From NCBI GenBank assembly GCA_038363925.1, contig JAQQWL010000011.1, positions 248,001-312,000 of the forward strand: a DNA stretch of 64,000 nucleotides. The letters run 5' to 3'. Positions 22,041-34,583 of this stretch are shown piece after piece. Position 1 is the stretch's first letter; each line of letters begins with the position of its first letter. The stretch comes from Apiospora phragmitis (Eukaryota > Ascomycota > Sordariomycetes > Amphisphaeriales > Apiosporaceae). The notes under the pieces were generated by a model. That model saw only the letters and a list, made by a program, of their open reading frames with translations, did not search any database and was not told the origin of the DNA. Both the position numbers and the translations under genes were made by a program.

Positions 22041-24566
22041 TTGTGCGTTGGAGTGATGCTGCAGCTTTCCGGATCGAGAGTTGCCTTATTTCTCGCTGCA
22101 AGGCTCCGGGGTGATGGTGATGAGTTGAACCATTGGGGTTTGGAGCGTTTGTTCTCGTCACCGTGCGTGCGTGCGAACGAACGGGTTACACGGGGAAGAA
22201 GCAAACAAAATGCATGCATGTCAGACCTTTTTGGGGGCGAGGGCCTTGTATCAATTGACGACTAACGTCTTTTCCCCCTTCCCATTCGTTGATCCTCTCT
22301 CTTGCTCGTCGAATAGGCATCCGCATTTCCTTTTTCTGACGTGCATCTTTGCCTCTTCCACGTGGACGGAGCAGGAGCGGCAAGGATGGTGGTTCCTGCC
22401 GGCAGCCAGAAATCGGGACTGAAATATGCAGCCATGGAAGAAAAGACATGTTGAATCAGAAGAGCGTTTAGATTTAGGTTATGTTCTTCCTCGCATATGT
22501 CTTTCCTTTCGTTGCAGATTGATGAAGGCCATTTCCATGGATTGGCGTTGGACCAACTCCATAGGTATGTCTCAAGCGTGTGCATCCCGGCTTGCCTCCC
22601 CCGCTTCGCATCGCATCGCGTACAGTTGCTGCACAACGCATAAGGGCGCAAGGCGAGGAGACAGGCAGGCAGGCAGGCTGTCGCAATGGGTTCGTCCATC
22701 GTAAGGGCCCTCATTGATGGGTTGTTTTGTCGGGTCGGATCCCCCCCTTGGTGCGGTGGCCATGTGCCACGAGATTGGGACAAGTTGGACGTTGTGCGGC
22801 GTCTGATCCGGCGGGTTCAAGTGATTCGACGCTTGTTCAACCTTGCCAAGCAGTAGTACGAAGAGCCCCGATAATGGAACCAGACCTGCCAGTTTTCGTA
22901 TTGCTTCGAGTCTCTACAAGCAACGTTCCCCATGGTAAGCTTCCCTGTATATAGTATAATCTTCGTGTACGGTAGATTTGACTTCTTAATAATAGTGCAT
23001 CCCCCTTTTCAACTCTGGTTCGATGCTAAGCCGGCGAAGTCAAAACGGAAGACTCACAACGGGCTAGTTACACTCATTACAATGTAAGAGCAGCAGCTAT
23101 TCTTACTTAGACTCAAAATTTGCTCTACTATCCTCTTTCTGCGATGATCTCTTACCCTCGTTCTGTCCTGTCTGGACGGCAGGCAACTAGTCAAGGAGGT
23201 CCTGCATAAGCAGGACGCGGATGAACCAAGGGGCATCACGTGTCGACCTATACTCACGCTCAGGATATACGTGTTCATTAGCGTGAGGTTTCGATGCAGG
23301 GGTCGCTGGAAGTCATGACTCATTATAGTCAGGTACAGCTTGGCAAGGCCCGGGCCGAGGCGGCAAAGCCCACCCCGGAAGGGCGGGTTTCCTTGAGCCG
23401 GACTCCATATGCCTCGGGCGATATCTTGGATCGAGGGTTTGATCTTGGATGAAGGTTCAATATTGCCCTTGGCGTGGACTACAGCTATTATGCAGACGAT
23501 GCCTCGATCTTCAAACAGAGGCTCGTTGTTTGGGATCCCAATGTTGTGAATTATTACAGTAACAAGCATCACTTACAGGGGGGAGGGGGGCTATTGGTTT
23601 TCATCCCTATGCCCGAGAAGCAGTTGTGCGTAAAACGCAGTTTATTATCATTAATTACATCTCCGTATCACATCCGACATAATACCCATGAAGCCAAGGT
23701 ACTCTGCTTTGGTGACCCCCATGAAACGCTGTTCTCAGATACGACCTGTTTATCCCCCTCTAGTTTGATGAGTGATGCATATGCATCATGAGCGAGAGTG
23801 GCAGGTGGTCCTCAACTCGCATCTCGTCTTCTCTTCTTGAGTGATGCCCGCTGATTGTCCCACTCTTTTCCACCCTAGTCGTGGACTCGCTGGCGCGCAT
23901 CGCCTTCAACTGGACGTGGTAGCTAAAATCGGCCGAGGTCAGGTCGTCAAAAGTCCCCATATTATGACTATAATTATGATTCACGCCATCGTGGCCCGAG
24001 AAGGATCCGCGAGAGGCAGAAGCAGCACGGGAACCTTGAAGGTTGCGGATGAACTTACGCATGCCGGATAGGGTCGCGTCCGGGATCTGATGATGTGGGA
24101 GTTGCCGATGCGGGGTCCGCGGTGATTGGTCGGCCCCAGCGGTGGTCAGGTCCGAATCGCTCGCATCACCGACAATACTGTGCGGTGGCGTTCGCCGGTT
24201 GCGGATCCAGGAGCTGAGAGACTTGCCCATGCCGGTGAGACGTCCCACGAACTGAGCGAGGATCACTGGCATCGAGAGGGCTATCAGCCCGACATTGATT
24301 TCAGCCATGGCTATTCGCCATATTGCAGTGTCAGCCTTGAACAATTTGCCCAAAGTCAGATGTTCTCGGGGAGGCAGGTGGTTGGAGTTGACGCACCAGC
24401 TGGCGTATATGGGAACAATGTTCCACGAGAAGTCTGCCGGATCCATAGAGGTTTTGTTTTGACGAAAAATCAGATTCGTCAAGCCAGCAGCAATAGCTCT
24501 GGGTGGAAATCTATCAGCCGAGTCCGTCGCCTCAAAGAAACACTGATCGAATATTTACTTACAGTA

Positions 24567-24592
24567 AGCTAAAGCACCCCCTCACGGGCCAC
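24567..24592 (+). repeat. left terminal inverted repeat
   Basis: 26 bp starting AGCTAAAGCACCCCC. It matches the reverse complement of 26471-26495 except for one extra C. Confidence 0.92.
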
Positions 24593-25586
24593 TTTACTAA
24601 GCTACCTTTACCCCTGTAATTAAAGCCATTTCTACGGCTAGAATTAACGTAAATACACTATCTTTCGTTATTTTTAATAATAATACAGTCCTCCGCCTCC
24701 GTGCCATCATTTTTTATAGCTTTTATAGCGTTGCGAGGCCTTCTTAGTATTTCGACGTCGCTAGCTTTGTTCTCGTATACGACCCTACCCTTTAGCCTCC
24801 GCTTAGCCCGGCGTATATTAAGTATACGAATAAATTACTATCCTGGTACGATTCTTACCTTTTAATATATTCTCGTAGTTTTTTTATCGAGCTTAGTTTA
24901 AAAATAATCGACTTAAGCTTCGAAATATGCGATTCTATTAACGTTTTAATTTAGGGCCTTATTAACCTTTTTAATAAAGAGTCGTTAAAAGGATATTTTA
25001 AAGTAGGGTCTATAGTAGCTAATTTTTAACTACTATTCTATAATTCCTAATTATTAAAGGGTATTTTAATAAGTATTAAAAGTAATTCGGCGAAGAAATT
25101 AAATATTAATTCTTTTTTTAATTATTTTTAATAGTTTTAAACGTACCCGAGTAATCTTTATATCTTTTAAAATAATATATTTTAATAATAACGGTTTTAA
25201 GCGATCCCGCGAATAAATCTTAGCCGTTTTTTAAACGTTTTTAATTATAAAAGAAATTAATATATTAATCTTAATTTAGCGGTATACCTTTAATATATTT
25301 ATTTTTATAGGTTTTAATTTAAAGATTATATTCGAATATTTTTTTAAAATAATCCTTAATTTTTTTTAAATAAATTAAAAACTCTTATATTTAAAACCTA
25401 TATTATATAATTATAATATAGTTTATAAAAAACTAGCTATATTTTATTTAAAAAATAAAGTTATAAAAAATTATTACTCGTATATAATTTATAATTATTA
25501 TAAATTAAGATAATTTATTTATTATTATAATAAAACTATATATAAGGGATAAAAATGTTTTAAAATTTAATTTAAAGCTATAACAT

Positions 25587-25860
25587 TATTAATCCACCTT
25601 TTAAGCGACGCTTTAAACCGCTAGTTATTTTAAAGATAACGGTCTTAGTCTAGAAACCACTAGCTTTAGACGTCGGCCCCTTTAAAAATAACTAGCGGTA
25701 AGAGGGGTACCCTATTATAGCCTATATATTTTAAGGTAATAATCTATTCCCCTTTCTCGACGTTTTTTTAAAGCTAGATAACTAATAGCTTTAATAACCA
25801 CCTAATAATTACCGCTAACGCCTTAGTCGATACTTATTTCGTTAATATTATAAAAGCGTT
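25587..25860 (-). pseudogene. core of dead pogo/Fot1-like transposase
   Basis: The minus-strand reading near 25860-25815 gives FYNINEISID-stop-GVSGNY, matching the FYNMDETGI..G block with Asp-to-Asn, Thr-to-Ile and Gly-to-Ser changes, all G-to-A. From 25698 to about 25590 it reads PLVIFKGADV, SxWFLD and KRWINNV, with four TAA/TAG codons where a Gln is common in homologues. This is the conserved stretch around the second catalytic Asp region of DDE_1 transposases. The stop pattern is that of CAA/CAG to TAA/TAG conversion. Outlying parts are too decayed to place. Confidence 0.75.
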
Positions 25861-26470
25861 TAAAAAGAATATTAATTAATTTCGAAGTATTAAATTTATT
25901 AAAAAAAACGTTAATATTTATTATTATAGCTTTATTAATCCGGTTATAATTAATTATTTTTAACCTTACGGTTTTAACGGACTCGTTTTTAGTTAAAAAA
26001 CGGGTATATTATCGTTATTTTAAAGTATAAGAGGCCTCGAAAGCGTTTAATATTTATTAAGTTATAAATTTAAACTTAATTAATATTAATATAAAGCTTA
26101 ACCTAGTTTAATTAACCGCTTAATATATTAATTCGTTTTTTAAAAATAGTAATAAAACCTATTAATTTTTATTAAACTTATTTCTAATAAGTATACCGGC
26201 GAAACGGCGTTAAATATATAATCGAGGGGCTAATTATTTACGGGCGGATTCGCGAATAGCTGCTCTAAGCTTTATATCGCGCATAGTAGCCTATATACGT
26301 TTTTTAATATTAAACGAAAACATCGTTATAAAAAATAAAAATAAGCGAAAAAAATAAAGGTAATAATAACTTTAAAAAATAAAAAGTAATAATTAAATTA
26401 AAAAGTTTTCTAATTAGATACACGGTAAAAAGACGCGTTCGTAAGGTAAAACGCGGTGGCCCGTGACGGG

Positions 26471-26495
26471 GTGGCCCGTGAGGGGTGCTTTAGCT
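26471..26495 (-). repeat. right terminal inverted repeat with duplicated subterminal motif
   Basis: 25 bp. Just inside it the motif GTGGCCCGTGA occurs a second time (from about 26457), so this end carries two tandem copies where the left end shows one. Confidence 0.9.
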
Positions 26496-27521
26496 TAAAC
26501 CCGTAAGAAAAATGAAGCTGATGCCGACTTTCCGTCCTGTTGAGAGACGCAGCTGGGGGACCTGGTGCAACGGGATGATCAAGATGTAAAAGTCGGTGAT
26601 TACACTAAAGTAGGCCATAGCCGTGATCAGATTGCTGCCAATAATGGCGCATCGTTCCGCCATGCCCAGATCGAGCCAGTCATCATGCTCACTCGGCCAC
26701 GGGGAACAGGCCACCGGCATCATGATGATGTAGACAACGGTGGATGCGACAAGCAAGGAGATGCCGGTCCAGACCATCGCCTTCACGAGCGTTACTGGCC
26801 GGAACAGGCGTCGGTACAGGAGCAGGAAAGACACCTTGATCAGCACAAGGCAAATCTGGAGAAGCAACGAGTCGGAAAGGGAGCCCTAAGATAGCAAGTC
26901 AGATCAAGGTTGCCAAACTTGTTATCGTAGTGAATCAAGATGTCGCCACACACCTTCATATATTCCATGTAACGTCGGAGAGAGACATCCCACAAATGGA
27001 CCCTTAGTAAACCACCTCCCGGCTTATCGCAAACTGCGAGCAATGTGGTCAGCAATCGCCAAAAACGAAATGATTTTCTTCTTAATAGCCGTCTCGCCCG
27101 ATACTTACGCCCGAGCACAAGTCCAGAGTACGCAAGCGTACAGATCTAGACCACCAAAGCAAGTTAGCACACACTACCGCACTCCCCCGCCACAACCGGC
27201 CATGCAGAGTAATAGACAGATATTTTACTGACAGTTGCCGCGATACAGAACCCTAGGTCGAGCCATTCAGTCAGTGCTGGCCTCAAACAATGAGAAGAGC
27301 ACGTATGAAAGCAATCAGAACCTACAATCATCTATGCCAAACGAATGAGTTACCCGTAGCCGGGTGTAAATCCTGGACGAAGTGCATGTGACGACGATGG
27401 GGGAAAGAACAGAGATGACGATAACCAATTGATACGATATCGATTCTGGATCAACCAAGTTGGACTCGCGACCTGGCGGCGGAGGCCTTAGTGGAGTGGT
27501 GTCAAGATACCCGGAGTCCAT

Positions 27522-30500
27522 ACTGAAGAACAATATTACACAGGTCGGTTAGATTGCGTGAGATCTAGTGGAAGCGAGGTTGGAAGTTGGAACGATGAGG
27601 AAGGGAAAATACAGATGAGAGAAGCGATTGGCCACCCGTAAGGGGTCGGAACATATGTAATATTGATGCCTATCCGACGGCCGGATAGCAGCTGGTGACA
27701 CAGCATTTAGAAGTTTGCCATGCAATATAGAGAAATACCATCGTAGCCAAACATAACATCCCTTGCCTACATCTCCCCTCGAGGAATTTGCAGTGCATAT
27801 CTTCTGCACTCTGCTCAACATGTCTGGGAGGGAGAGAAATGGAAGAATTAAGACCCTCTATTGGCTAAATTGACCAGAATACTATTATCAAGTTCGAGGA
27901 GAGCAAAATCGTGTCGAGAGCATGAGTAAGCACTAGCACATACCATTCAATCATGAGGAAATCTAGGGGTAGTAGACCAAGTCGCTAGCAACTGCTTCGA
28001 AAGGGTCAACCGTTGCGACTGCAGTAAACAGTGGCCACAAAAATGTTGTATTAAAGCAAACAGCTTACGAGTTAGAGTTGTTAGGTATGTAGCATGGCCC
28101 CTACACCGTCCAGGATACCCAACATGCTCTCTTGCCTTCGATCGTTCTCGAATCGTCTGTTTTCTCCGCCCAGGCCTGCTTTCTGATAGTCTGCTGATGG
28201 GATGAGAATGACCTCAAACAGCCAGAACGCCAAGTACCCCAGGCGCCGCCTCCATATTTTATGGTTCTCAAGAGCATTAACGGCACTCTGGATGGATCGT
28301 CCTCACAGGCAGCCAATCTCACGTGTGAGTTCATCGATATCTAACCCAATTTCTTCCAGTCGTAAGTACTGATACTAGAAAGTATGCTATTGCTAGTAAC
28401 GAGGAGAAAAGCAGCCGGGGAAGGCGTTTGGATCGATGACACGGGAGTCGGCACTGTTGATCCGGGGTATCGTCGATCCAGTTTGTTTCAGAAAGCCCGG
28501 GGCAACGATGGAGGCGGCTACATATGTATTACCCATTGATGGCTATTCCCAAATCATTCAGATGGCATCCTGGCTCATCATTGTACTAGCTATCGACCAA
28601 GTTTGTCGAGGATTGGGAGGGTTAGGAGACCGATCTCGACGAGATCTCTCTATATATCTAGCAGCCTACCACAAAGGTCCTCGTTGCAGCTGAGTTTTGA
28701 CTATGAAAGGAACATGAAACGGGAGACGGAACAAAATCTTCGATATAAATAAACAGTCAAATCTCAACAAAGCCTAGTATTGCTCTTACATACACGATCT
28801 CGATATTCCCCTACTCGTCGGCAGTTATGTCCGGACCTGTGAACTTCCGATACTCCCCCACCTCGAATCAGATGTTCTCTTACAATATGGTAACCCCTCT
28901 TAGCTGGCGGGCCTATATGCCACTATAAGTAGAAAATAGGAAACAGCATTATACTAGCAATGCGTGCGTCGATACAACGGCTGAAATAGTTGCTGGCTGG
29001 CTAGCTAAAAGCGAATATGACAAAACATATGTGATGCGATGTGCTGCACTGATAGGTGTCGGTGCTGCCAGGGAGCCCGTTATGGAAGAATACATCGTGA
29101 TAGTAAAGTTCTTCTTACCATTAATTACTGGTCGAATGGGTAGAGATCTACGTAGCTGCGCCTCTCTTGTGCATATGAGAATAAACGTGGTCCTACACAG
29201 ACATCCGGTAGGTTGAGCGAGGCAAGCTTCGCCTGAAACTGCATGTACGAAGAACATTCGGGATATAGTGCATGTAGTTATCGAGTCCGCCCAAACACCA
29301 AGAAAATTGACCGGCGGCAGTGCTTTGCTTGGCAGAGGCGGACTATGCACGAGCATGGGATGGATGCTTGGCAGAGCCACGCCACATGCCAAGCCAACTG
29401 AAAGGAGTTGGCCAAGGGGCATGGCGGCGGAATCGTAGAGATGATCACCCGTTCGCCATGGCAATCCCAAGGAAACTCCTAAGAAATGCCAAAAAGCCTG
29501 CCGTCGTACTATGACTAAAAACAAGACGATGAGTAGCTTAATCGAACCCCAATCACAATTGCTTTCCCCCATGGCAATTGAGATTTCGAAATACATCACC
29601 TGACATAGCATATTGTAATAGGACTTACAGATCAATAATGGCGACACAACAATTCGACGAGAAATTTCCTGACTAGACTGATGGCATCAGTAGTAAGGAG
29701 TGCTGGTCCGACCGCGTGCAACTACCATACCCCGTCCAGAACGGGGAGTTGTCCCATTTCCGCACGTTCAAGGCTCATCTAAAGGAGACGTACAGCAACG
29801 CGCACTCGGACGAGATCAACGACATGAATGGCCACGAGCCAAGACGACTAGTGGCGGCCCGGCTCTGGGTCGTGGGCAAGCCAAGCCAACCACGTAAGAT
29901 TACCGCGCATCGAACCCACCAGCAGCGGCACTGCTGGGCAGTAAAAAGAAGAAGAAGCAACTCGCCGGGCAGCGTTTGGTTTGGCTCGAATGGCCAGGAC
30001 CAGGACCAGGACCAAAAGACAATGTACGCCAGAAGCTTTTGCCACTTTGCCCTTTGATATTGTCAGTTGTCGCCGTGGTGGCTGTGGCCGACACCGAAAC
30101 GCCGGCGCGGGGGACGTTGTCACGTCAAAAGCCGGCAGCAGCCCTGTTGCGATGGCCCGAACATGCCCTTCTACCAGGTCCTCGAGGGTAGAATGCGGAG
30201 GTCTTGCACTCTATGATGTAGAGAGGTTAGCATATTCGATAGCGCTTGCTTGCTTGCATTGCTGCGCAGATAAAGACGAGCGAGCCAAGACCGTTAAGAA
30301 GGTGATGGACATTGAGGCTCCACTGCACTGATTGCAGATGTGTGATGTCTGTCGATCGTAGGCGGACACACCGGGCGCAGCAGAACGCGTAACAAGACAG
30401 CGCAAGATACGACATCGACTTGGAGAGATGCGATGTGATTGGAACTGAACAACAAAGAACTTCCCAGCAGCATCTGCACGAGAAATAAGAAGAAAAAAAA

Positions 30501-33055
30501 ATTCGAACCAGCTTCCGATTTATTTTCTTGGTGGAGGAATCGCGCATGAATTGGTATTTGAATTTGGCAGCTGTGAGTTCGAGGTTGCATGTGATGGTGC
30601 GTCACAGACCCATCGAATAGCACAGTGGATGCTAGCGCTCTCATGCTGGCCCAAGGGCTCCTGGCTCCGAGTGTGCCGCCGGTCTAGACTTGGCCCACCC
30701 CGCCACAGGGTGCTCCAGCACTGCTCCAGCAGCTAATTTAGGTCCCTGACTGCTCCAGAAACTCCAGAAACACCAATGATGGAATGTGGATGGCACAATG
30801 GAAACCACAACGTCAAAACAGAGGAGACGGAACGAGTGGCGGTTTTGGGAGGAGGGGGGCCTGGGTACTGGCCTGGGGGCTTTGGGGTAACATGGAATGG
30901 TTTAGCCCGGGGGGGGGGGGGACCATAAACGACAGACTGCTGCGACTTCTGCCAGAATTCTGCTGCCACTGCGGCCGCATCTACGTTGGAAGGTCTCGGC
31001 GATGGAAACAAAGATTCTGTTTCATGGACCTGGATGGCTGGAGGTTTGCCCAGACTGCCCAGCCAAGGCAGTGACTGAACAGTGATTTGTGTCGAGATCC
31101 AGCTGCCAAGTGTCGCCTACTGGAGGTGTGCTCTGGTGGTGTGCTGTAAGAGGAGACCCGTACAACCCTCAACCCGTGAATTTCATCTTCCTGTTTCTCA
31201 TTGGAACCCGAGTAGAAAGAAAGGTAAAAAATAGATGAAACAGGGTTGATGATACGCTCCCGTATAATAGGGGCCAGTGAAAGAGTCGCAGGCGGAGCTG
31301 AGCAATGATAAAAATGGAAGCAAAATAGAGAATATGATTTCTGTCTGTTGTTTTCCCTTGGTCGGGTTTTCTCGGAAGGAGGGTTTCCAGTGTGTACAGG
31401 TGTTTGAAGTGTTTCCTACAGTTCCTCTGGCTCCGGTGGCAGGCCTGCTATGCCCCCACGCACGAAACAGTTCAGGTAGCTGTTGTCGGGCTGGCCCCCA
31501 CTTTCATATCGCCAGGACGTGTTGCTCTTGGCTATCATCTCGAAAATGCCCACTTTGCCAATCCCATCCAAGACACGGCCAAGAGCCCGCCAAGTGCCCG
31601 CCAAGCGACGGCCATCTCCCAAGAGCCGCATGCAGAACTACCATACCAGGTCGCAGTGGTAAGGCAGAACAGGGACCTGTCTGATTCAGTCCCGCGCCCC
31701 ACCCACCTGTGGCACTCTGGGCCTTGGGAGGTTTGACGTCGTCGGACGAAAACCTTCCAGGATCCCTTCACCCTTCTTAAACTTTTCCCTTTTCTGCAGC
31801 CAACAACCTGGCTGCTGCCAGCCACTAACCCAACGGCACACGGCCCTACAGCGGCCCTGACGATCCTGTCGTGACCTGCCACCCGTGATGCGTCTCCCGC
31901 CGATTGGTCCGCCGCCTGTCAAGCAACAGTACGTACTTGCCTTTTGTTTCGTTTCTGCGCAACCCCCTCCCAACCCGGCCTGCCAGTCCCTTGCGACGCT
32001 GGCTTGGATATCCTGGAAGCTAAGTTCTCCTCGTTGCTATTTTCATCATCTCTGAAGGCCTTGGCCGTGTTTCGATCTAACCTCGTCGCCATCCCCGGAG
32101 CACACGAGCTGTGTTGCTCCGGGCCACTCGAACCTCGCGAACCTCTGTGCGGCCCAAGTCATGGCATTTCTACAAATTGCGCCAAGCGCGTTTGCAGCCC
32201 AATGGAACCTATCACCTACCCCTGTCCATATATAGCGTCCTTCGTATCTTCCTACACCACCACCCGGCAGAGGTGGGTCAGACTTGATACTATTCCCAAC
32301 CTTAACACACTGCCACTACTGCCCACTGCTACCTCCCGGCCTGTACGTACTCCTTCCACTTGCCAAGAATGACGATGATCACCATCAGCCAGTGACAAGA
32401 AACGGCACTGGCTGGTTTCGAACACCGCAAATCTATTAGCAGCCGCGCTAACACACTTCGCGTACAGAGATGAGGGAGGGAGAGTCTGTGGGAGTCTGCG
32501 ACAGAGCAGAGAGGCAGGCATTTGTCCGCCAGCGCTGGGTGGCGGGCGCCTGCCAGATTGACAGACGGCCATTGACTACCATGCTTATCTCTGGCAGCGG
32601 CCCCCCTGCTGCTACTATACCCTGGCCGATCCGTTGCTTGGCATCCACGTTTCCATCCAGCGATGTTTCCTAATTCTTGGCTCTTCAATATTGGACCCAC
32701 GCGCCGAGAGCCTAAGCCATGAATAAAGGAGACGTTCACGCCCGATCCCCATCTATGATCCTCACAAGTGCTGCCGTCGCTGGGATTCGAGTTCATTTCG
32801 TTCAGAGGCCGGTTCTCTTCTTTTTCGCCTACTTGTTTAGAGTTGTTTCCTACATCTGTCCCCCTTTCCTTTCCTCTTTTCTCTTTCCCCATTACCCATT
32901 CCCCCTCTTCCCCAACTTTCCTCACAACCTTTTATCATTCTTCGTCTGTGTTGTATATATATCATATCATTTATCATCGTGTACACATCGTATAACGTCA
33001 CATACGCTCTTTGCCACTGGCAACCAACGGAAAACCAAAAAATCACAAAAAAAAA
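27522..33055. other. 5.5-kb intergenic region, no gene recognised
   Basis: Normal composition. Contains an imperfect palindrome at 29376-29428, CAGGAC hexamer repeats near 29998-30014, a G13 tract at 30909-30921 and three phased GCCAAG sites at 31578-31605. From about 32810 it becomes the pyrimidine-rich leader of the transporter gene. The longest frames (for example 28949-29647 minus) match nothing recognisable. Confidence 0.5.
31578..31610 (+). promoter_or_regulatory. three GCCAAG (PacC-type) sites at 11-bp spacing
   Basis: GCCAAG starts at 31578, 31589 and 31600 within an 11-bp unit close to GCCAAGNGCCC. GCCARG is the published core site of the ambient-pH regulator PacC. The cluster lies 1.45 kb upstream of the dicarboxylate transporter start. 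Regulation is an inference from the motif alone. Confidence 0.35.
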
Positions 33056-34583
33056 ATGGACAAGGCACCTGCCCAGGCGCCTCCATATGGGGATACCAAG
33101 CCAACTACCAAGTTCCCTATACCACTGGAGAGGCAGGCCCGTCCAACTCCTTCTCCGACTCATCGTCACAACAACACCAGAACCGCATGTCGTCGTACCA
33201 GCTACCACACCCGGGCCAACCAGCGGACCCTTACAACACCACCCCGGTGGACGAGAAGCGACGACTCAGCATGGGCATGACCGAGACGCAAGTCAACTCG
33301 GCCGCATCGTCGATGAAGGATGGCAAGGAGGGGCATGATATGGAGAAGGGTGCTGCACATGGTCATGGCCATGATGGTGTCGATATCTTCGACCCCAACC
33401 GGCCGAAGCTGGGCCTCAAGCAACGCATGCACCACTTCACATGGGCCTGGTTCACTACATCCATGAGCACAGGTGGTCTATCACTGCTCATCTTTGCTCA
33501 GCCTCACCAGTTTCCCGGACTGCGACAGATCGGCCTGTTCGTCTATATCCTCAACGTCATCATCTTCACCCTCCTGTGCGCCGGCATGTTGACTCGGTTC
33601 CTGCTCCACCGCGGCGACTTCGCCAAGTCTCTCTCGCACGAGCGTGAGGGCTTCTTCTTCCCCACCTTCTTCCTGTCCATCGCCACGCTCATTACCAGCA
33701 CACAGCGCTACGCCATCCCCGAAAACGACGCGGCGCTCATCTGGGCCATTCAGACGGCCTTTTGGCTCTATGTCATCGTCACCCTCATGCTGGCCGTGGG
33801 CCAGTACAGCTTCGTCTTCGCGAAACACAACTTGGGCGTACAGACTATGATGCCCACCTGGATCCTGCCCATCTTCCCCATCATGCTGTCAGGTACCATC
33901 GCCTCGGTCATTGCCGACACCCAACCAGAGGTATCCGCGGTCCCCATCATCGTGGCCGGGCTTACCTGCCAAGGGCTCGGTATTTCTGTATCGTTTATGA
34001 TGTACGCTCATATGGTTGGTCGCCTCATGTCAGCCGGTACGTATTTTACTGTTTCATCCCCTGTCTCATCGCAATTTGAGACGAAGAAGACCGATTACTG
34101 ACTCGATATCCAGGCCTGCCGAACCGAGAACACCGACCTGGTCTGTTCATGTGTGTCGGACCCCCGGCTTTCACCGCGCTGGCCCTGATTGGCATGGCCA
34201 ACGGCCTGCCCGACAAGTTCGACCCCACCTTCGACGGCATCATTGACGCGCCTATTATCCGCACCACGGCCGTCATGGCCGCTGTGTTCCTGTGGGCATT
34301 GGCGGTCTGGTGGTTCTTCATTGGTATCATTGCCGTCATTTCGAGCCCGCCCAAGTACTTCCATCTGGGCTGGTGGGCCATGGTGTTCCCTAACACGGGT
34401 TTCATTTTGGCTACCATCACCATCAGCAACGAGCTCAAGAGTGAGGCGGTCCGGTGGTTCGCCACGGGTCTGTCCATCTGCCTACTCTTGATGTTCATCT
34501 TTGTTGCCTACAACCTCGTCCGGGCCGTCATCGTACAGGACATCATGTACCCCGGCCGCGACGAGGATGTCAACGACCACTAG
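33056..34583 (+). CDS. malate/C4-dicarboxylate transporter, TDT family (Mae1-like)
   Basis: Two exons, 33056-34036 and 34114-34583 (donor GTACGT, acceptor ATCCAG). The start AAAAAATGG at 33056 gives MDKAPAQAPPYGDTKPTTKF; the frame is then lost by one missing base in the CCC run at 33115-33117. With it restored the protein is 483 residues; otherwise the next Met is at 33187. After a hydrophilic tail comes LKQRMHHFTWAWFTTSMSTGG, the hallmark of tellurite-resistance/dicarboxylate transporters. About ten hydrophobic helices follow, including ILPIFPIMLSGTIAS, FMCVGPPAFTALALIGMA and LGWWAMVFPNTGF. Relatives carry malate and other C4 acids (Mae1) or sulfite (Ssu1). Mae1-like is favoured by overall look, but the substrate is not proven. 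Confidence 0.85.

Larger units (their letters stand above)
20880..23759. other. 2.9-kb intergenic region, no gene recognised
   Basis: Ordinary composition with several simple repeats. A GA-rich stretch lies at about 21103-21130, a CAG/GCA run at 21446-21470 and a (TG)10 run at 22021-22040. Overlapping short frames on both strands show no recognisable domain. Confidence 0.5.
24567..26495 (-). mobile_element. pogo/Fot1-like DNA transposon, RIP-degraded
   Basis: 1,929 bp, almost exactly the size of Fot1. The ends are inverted repeats AGCTAAAGCACCCC(C)TCACGGGCCAC, with TA flanking both sides (24565-24566 and 26496-26497). The interior is extremely AT-rich, while the terminal 25-40 bp keep their GC. 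The minus strand holds a dead transposase. The element sits inside an exon of a membrane-protein gene on the same strand. Confidence 0.92.
23760..27521 (-). pseudogene. rhodopsin-domain integral membrane protein (SAT4/PTH11-like), split by a transposon
   Basis: Minus strand, ATG 27521 (MDSGYLDTT...). Exon 1 holds helix 1 and TRLRVTHSFGIDD, followed by donor GTAGGT. A 44-nt exon (27276-27233, SLTEWLDLGFCIAAT) and a third ending at 26954 (HLWDVSLRRYMEYMK) follow. A large exon starts near 26889 (QICLVLIKVSFLLLYRRLF, then the Cys-Pro-Trp region and ISFIFLTG). It is cut at 26496 by a 1.9-kb element and resumes at 24564 with two bases and the donor GTAAGT. The last exon (about 24510-23760) carries ADFSWNIVPIYASW, INVGLIALSMP and a Ser/His-rich tail. 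This is the order of the fungal rhodopsin-like family of plasma-membrane proteins, whose roles are mostly unknown. Everything outside the insertion looks intact, so this is a recent-looking disruption. The exon 3 start is uncertain. Confidence 0.82.

Noticed and set aside
28949..29647. 232-residue open frame on the minus strand
   Set aside because: Mixed composition without recognisable motifs. Nothing beyond length supports it.
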